A stretch of DNA of 7,575 nucleotides from Planctomycetota bacterium. GTDB taxonomy: Bacteria > Planctomycetota > Phycisphaerae > UBA1845 > UTPLA1. The translations under genes were made by a program, and so were the position numbers. Numbering within the stretch: position 1 is the first letter of the stretch; each line of letters begins with the position of its first letter. This document shows, one piece after another, positions 4,597 to 7,575 of the stretch. The notes under the pieces are model-generated. The model made no database searches, had not been told where the DNA came from, and saw only the letters and a program-made list of their open reading frames with translations. The DNA is taken from NCBI GenBank assembly GCA_027295245.1, contig JAPULF010000062.1:1-7575 (forward strand), in the 5' to 3' direction.

Positions 4597-6900
4597 ATGT
4601 GGAATCTTGGCAAGTCCCGAGTTCTGAGACGTAGCGATGTCCGTCGTTCCATGGCGGACGGCCGGCCTCCCTGGGCGTTGCGGATTCGGTCCCTACTGGG
4701 TTGGCCGACGCTGATCGCTCTGGGGTTCATGGTGGGTGCGGCCACCCTGGTCGTTTCGGGCCACGAGCGATTTCCCTACACGATTGGTAGTGATCTGAGC
4801 CGTCCGGTCTATTCCCGTGTGGCCTTTACCCGGATCAACCAGAGCAAGACGGATGAGCTTCGCAAAGTTCAGCAGCAAAAGGTCCCGGATTCATACCGGT
4901 TGAACCGGCCTCTGGTCGATCGGATTTCCGGAGAATTTCTGGCGCTTCATGCGGCGGTGAAGGCGGCCGACAGTTTCGAACGGTTTCAAGAAGCGGCCGC
5001 CGAAAACGCGCAGGTGGACCAAGAGGCGTTCGACACCTTGAAATCGCTGACGGATGGTGCGGGAAGCACACGTTTCAAGGCCGGCGTCGATCTGCTGGTG
5101 AGCCGCCTGATGCAGGCAAACATGATCGAGCGCCCTCAGACGGACCGCGCGGTACAAAGCCTGACGCCGGACATCGAAATCGACCGCGGCTCGGGCTGGT
5201 TCGAGCGGGTAGCCCGCGTCAAGCTCACCTACGCCACCAATCGCGAGCACGTCACGGGACTCGCGGAGCGGCTTGTGGCGAAGGGCTTCCCGCGCGAGAG
5301 CCGCGCCGCACTGCAAGCCATCATCGAAGACTCGATCTCGCCGGAAGGCGTGGACGAATACGAACCGGTATACGTCTTCGATCGTGAATACACGAATACC
5401 CAAATCGAGGCCGCCGGGTCGCTCGAATCGGTGACGGACGCGTTCAAACCGGACGATGTGCTTGTTGCCCCCAGGATCGCAAGCACGATCAGCAGCGCCG
5501 ATTTGGATTTGCTCCAGGCCGAGCATGACGAGTATATCCGACAACGATCCACCGATCCGAGATTGCGGGACACATGGCGGACCAAGCGCCTGGGACTGAT
5601 CGGGGCTGTTCTGTTGCTGACCCTCGGGTTGGTCGTGTTCACTCGGAGAGAGCAGGGTCGGATCGTCCGGAATCCGGTGAGGGCCATGGCATTTGCGCTC
5701 CTCTTGCTGCTGATGTTGCTGCTCAACCGTTTTATGGTCGACATCGGCGGTTCGGTCATGTGGTGTGTCGGTACCATGACGATCACGGCGGCGGTGTTGA
5801 CGATCACCTACTCGCAACGCTTCGCGGTCGGCGCGACCACGCTTTTTGCGCTTCTCGCGGTGTTGGCCCTGGGCGGCTCGATCAGCCAGCTTCTCCTGTT
5901 CTTGACGGTGGCATTCGTCAGCATCCTCTCGTTGTCGGATATCCGGACTCGCCTCAAGCTGGTGCAGGTCGGGGCCGTAACGGCGGTCGCGGCCGGCCTG
6001 AGCGCGCTGATCGTCGGATTCATCGTACAGCAGCAGATTCGGACCGTGTTCGGCGATGCATTCTTCGCATTTCTGGCGGCCTTCGCCGGAATATGTGTCA
6101 TTCTCGTCTTGTTGCCCGTCATCGAGAGGGCGTTCGGAATCGCCACGAGTCTCACGCTGTTGGAATGGGCCGACACCAGCGATCCGTTGCTGAGGCAACT
6201 CATCCAGAAGGCCCCCGGCACCTGGCAACACAGTCACCTGCTCGGCAGCATGGCCGAGTCGGCGGCGGAGGAAATCGGGGCGAACGGGCTGTTGGTGCGC
6301 GTGGGGGCCTACTACCACGACGTAGGAAAGCTCTGCAAACCGCAGTACTTCGTCGAAAACCAACAGGCGAACATGAACGCCCATGACGGGCTGGCGCCGA
6401 CCATGAGCCTTCTCGTGATCCTGGCCCACATCAAGGACGGACTCGCGCTGGCCCGCGAGTACGGGTTGCCGCCGGTGCTGCACCAGTTCATTGCCGAACA
6501 TCATGGAACGACCGTTGTGAGGTACTTCCACGCGATGGCGGCGCAGGGCGCCAAGCCGACCGGAAAGCACGACCGCGAGGTCAGCGAAGCCGAGTTTCGA
6601 TATCCGGGTCCGAAGCCGCGCAACAAAGAATCGGTCATCCTGATGCTGTGCGACAGCGTGGAAGGGGCCGTCCGAGCGTTGCAGGATCCGACTCCGGGCC
6701 GAATCGAGAGCAAGGTCCATGAAATTGTCATGGCCCGTTTGATGGACGGGCAGGTCGATGACTGCGATATTACGCTGAAGGAGTTGGCGCGCGTGGAGCA
6801 AAGCCTCGTAAAGAGTTTATGCGCGATTCATCACGGCCGAATCGCGTATCCCAAGTCGGATTCACAGAAGCCGACGCTGCAAGTCGCTCGCATCGCATGA
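4597..6900 (+). CDS. pgpH: Cyclic-di-AMP phosphodiesterase, 7TM-HD family (PgpH/YqfF)
   Basis: Members of this membrane family hydrolyse the second messenger c-di-AMP with a cytoplasmic metal-dependent HD domain. The 767-residue product has a basic N-tail, one helix at about 37-54, an extracytoplasmic 7TMR-HDED domain at about 55-328, then seven helices at about 332-348, 363-380, 385-405, 408-427, 430-447, 456-478 and 486-509. The HD domain follows with all expected metal ligands: His545 (GTWQHSH), His574-Asp575 (YYHDVGK), His611 (AHIKDG), His635-His636 (AEHHGT) and Asp686 (CDSVEGA). The spacing matches the PgpH group, so it should be active. It is somewhat longer than the roughly 710-residue Firmicute proteins. 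ATG 4597 has no clear Shine-Dalgarno; ATG 4651 is an alternative that would lose the basic tail. Its stop overlaps the ybeY start, an order (pgpH, ybeY) common in bacteria. Substrate is inferred from the family. Confidence 0.92.
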   Translation: MWNLGKSRVLRRSDVRRSMADGRPPWALRIRSLLGWPTLIALGFMVGAATLVVSGHERFPYTIGSDLSRPVYSRVAFTRINQSKTDELRKVQQQKVPDSYRLNRPLVDRISGEFLALHAAVKAADSFERFQEAAAENAQVDQEAFDTLKSLTDGAGSTRFKAGVDLLVSRLMQANMIERPQTDRAVQSLTPDIEIDRGSGWFERVARVKLTYATNREHVTGLAERLVAKGFPRESRAALQAIIEDSISPEGVDEYEPVYVFDREYTNTQIEAAGSLESVTDAFKPDDVLVAPRIASTISSADLDLLQAEHDEYIRQRSTDPRLRDTWRTKRLGLIGAVLLLTLGLVVFTRREQGRIVRNPVRAMAFALLLLLMLLLNRFMVDIGGSVMWCVGTMTITAAVLTITYSQRFAVGATTLFALLAVLALGGSISQLLLFLTVAFVSILSLSDIRTRLKLVQVGAVTAVAAGLSALIVGFIVQQQIRTVFGDAFFAFLAAFAGICVILVLLPVIERAFGIATSLTLLEWADTSDPLLRQLIQKAPGTWQHSHLLGSMAESAAEEIGANGLLVRVGAYYHDVGKLCKPQYFVENQQANMNAHDGLAPTMSLLVILAHIKDGLALAREYGLPPVLHQFIAEHHGTTVVRYFHAMAAQGAKPTGKHDREVSEAEFRYPGPKPRNKESVILMLCDSVEGAVRALQDPTPGRIESKVHEIVMARLMDGQVDDCDITLKELARVEQSLVKSLCAIHHGRIAYPKSDSQKPTLQVARIA

Positions 6901-7445
6901 AAGACTGCGACGAATCAAATGAACCGGATCCTCCTTCGTCCGGCGGACCGAAGCGTCTGACGATCACGCTGTCGGGATGTCCGAACGAAATACAGGACAT
7001 GGTGCGCCGGGCGGCCAGGCGGACACTTTCGTCGGAAGGCCGTGGATCGGGGCAGCTCGAGATTGCATTTGTGGACGCGGCCGCGATGTCTCGCCACCAT
7101 GAACGGTGGGCCGGACGCGACGGGCCGACCGACGTGCTGGCGTTCAATCTCCAGGACGATGCGTTGCCGGGCTGCGTGGAAGGGCAGTTGATCGTGTGCG
7201 AGAGCGTGGCCAGACAAGAGGCCGGCGTTCGGAACACCGACTGGCGCGGTGAACTTCTGCTTTATGTCGTTCACGGCTGCCTCCACCTGTGCGGATACGA
7301 CGACCACGGGGCCGAGGACTTCGAGCGAATGCATCGGCGCGAAGACGAGTTGCTGTCCGAACTCGGCTGGGAGTCGGTGTTCTCGGGGAACGGTTCGTCT
7401 TCCCAGGCGGATACAACGAAAAGCCCGCCGGATCGGGAAACATGA
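6897..7445 (+). CDS. ybeY: Endoribonuclease YbeY (16S rRNA maturation / ribosome quality control)
   Basis: YbeY is a zinc-dependent single-strand endoribonuclease involved in 16S rRNA 3'-end maturation and ribosome quality control. ATG 6897 overlaps the pgpH stop (ATGA), giving 182 residues; the in-frame ATG 6819 lies inside pgpH and would add sequence foreign to the family. The conserved substrate-side motif appears as GRDGPTDVLAFN (73-84). The zinc motif is HGCLHLCGYDDH (126-137), with His126, His130 and His137, followed by the expected helix with ERMHRREDELL. The third His is one residue later than in the common H-x3-H-x5-H form because of the GYDDH insertion, a variant I believe occurs in some phyla. 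About 20 polar residues precede the first beta strand and some 20 low-complexity residues follow the final helix; both are probably disordered. The stop overlaps the next start. Confidence 0.93.
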   Translation: MKDCDESNEPDPPSSGGPKRLTITLSGCPNEIQDMVRRAARRTLSSEGRGSGQLEIAFVDAAAMSRHHERWAGRDGPTDVLAFNLQDDALPGCVEGQLIVCESVARQEAGVRNTDWRGELLLYVVHGCLHLCGYDDHGAEDFERMHRREDELLSELGWESVFSGNGSSSQADTTKSPPDRET

Positions 7446-7575
7446 TGCGCGTAGCCGTTGTTCAATTGGCGATTCAACGGGGCCGTCGCACGGCGGCGCT
7501 ACAGGCGGCGCTGCACTCGATTGACACCCTGGCCGAGGTCAACCCCGCGCCGGACTTGGTCATTCTTCCGGCCTT
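7442..7575 (+). CDS. Nitrilase-superfamily protein, 3' partial (N-terminus only)
   Basis: Only the first 44 codons are in the window. The N-terminus MMRVAVVQLAIQRG, then a helix, then PDLVILPA matches the first strand-helix-strand unit of carbon-nitrogen hydrolases, which act on nitriles, amides or glutamine (or transfer acyl groups) using a Glu-Lys-Cys triad. ATG 7442 overlaps the ybeY stop as ATGA; a second ATG follows at 7445. The family's catalytic Glu normally comes right after the Pro of the second strand (LPE or FPE). Here the codon is GCC (Ala), and the next, TTN, can only be Phe or Leu. The protein may therefore be a non-catalytic homologue, or the alignment may be shifted. Lys and Cys lie beyond the window, so function is open. 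Coupling to pgpH and ybeY suggests cotranscription. Confidence 0.6.
   Translation, partial: MMRVAVVQLAIQRGRRTAALQAALHSIDTLAEVNPAPDLVILPA

Noticed and set aside
4891..6801. A 636-codon open frame on the - strand opposite pgpH
   Set aside because: The product is rich in His, Arg, Gln and Asp with no domain, as expected for the antisense of a GC-rich gene. The + strand frame has every HD-domain residue and clear membrane helices.
6819..6896. Upstream ATG for ybeY inside pgpH
   Set aside because: The 26 extra residues are an out-of-frame reading of the pgpH end. ATG 6897 forms the standard ATGA overlap.

Overview
The window is ordinary-looking, GC-rich bacterial chromosome, densely coded, with conserved genes and no mobile element, CRISPR array, tRNA or rRNA that I can see. 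The gene mix fits a deep-branching Gram-negative-type lineage: a 7TM-HD cyclic-di-AMP phosphodiesterase next to ybeY, a SAM hydroxide adenosyltransferase, a YbeY with a GYDDH motif, and poor Shine-Dalgarno use before several genes. Planctomycetota is my best guess. This is inference from gene content, not a phylogenetic result.

Left part (2-2445, + strand): a zinc-type ABC importer, with the substrate-binding protein (5' end cut off by the window), then the ATPase (TTG start), then the permease, whose ATG overlaps the ATPase stop. Histidine-rich segments occur in both the binding protein and the ATPase tail. A HAD-family phosphatase or phosphomutase (2497-3177) follows on the same strand and could be read from the same transcript.

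Middle part (3187-4596): a SAM hydroxide adenosyltransferase on the - strand ends only 9 bp from the HAD gene, tail to tail. It is driven by a recognisable sigma70-type promoter at 4037-4010. About 620 bp of non-coding DNA separates it from the divergent pgpH gene. This gap holds two candidate + strand promoters, two sets of short direct repeats, a 13-bp palindrome and a perfect 6-bp inverted repeat overlapping the best -10 box. It is the least explained DNA in the window.

Right part (4597-7575, + strand): pgpH (c-di-AMP phosphodiesterase), ybeY (rRNA maturation endonuclease) and the start of a nitrilase-superfamily gene cut by the window end. They form a tight operon in which each start codon overlaps the previous stop as ATGA. 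It would couple second-messenger breakdown with ribosome maturation. The nitrilase-like protein appears to have Ala where the family's catalytic Glu is expected. I found no convincing new multi-gene system. The best leads are the pgpH control region and the possible non-catalytic nitrilase homologue.
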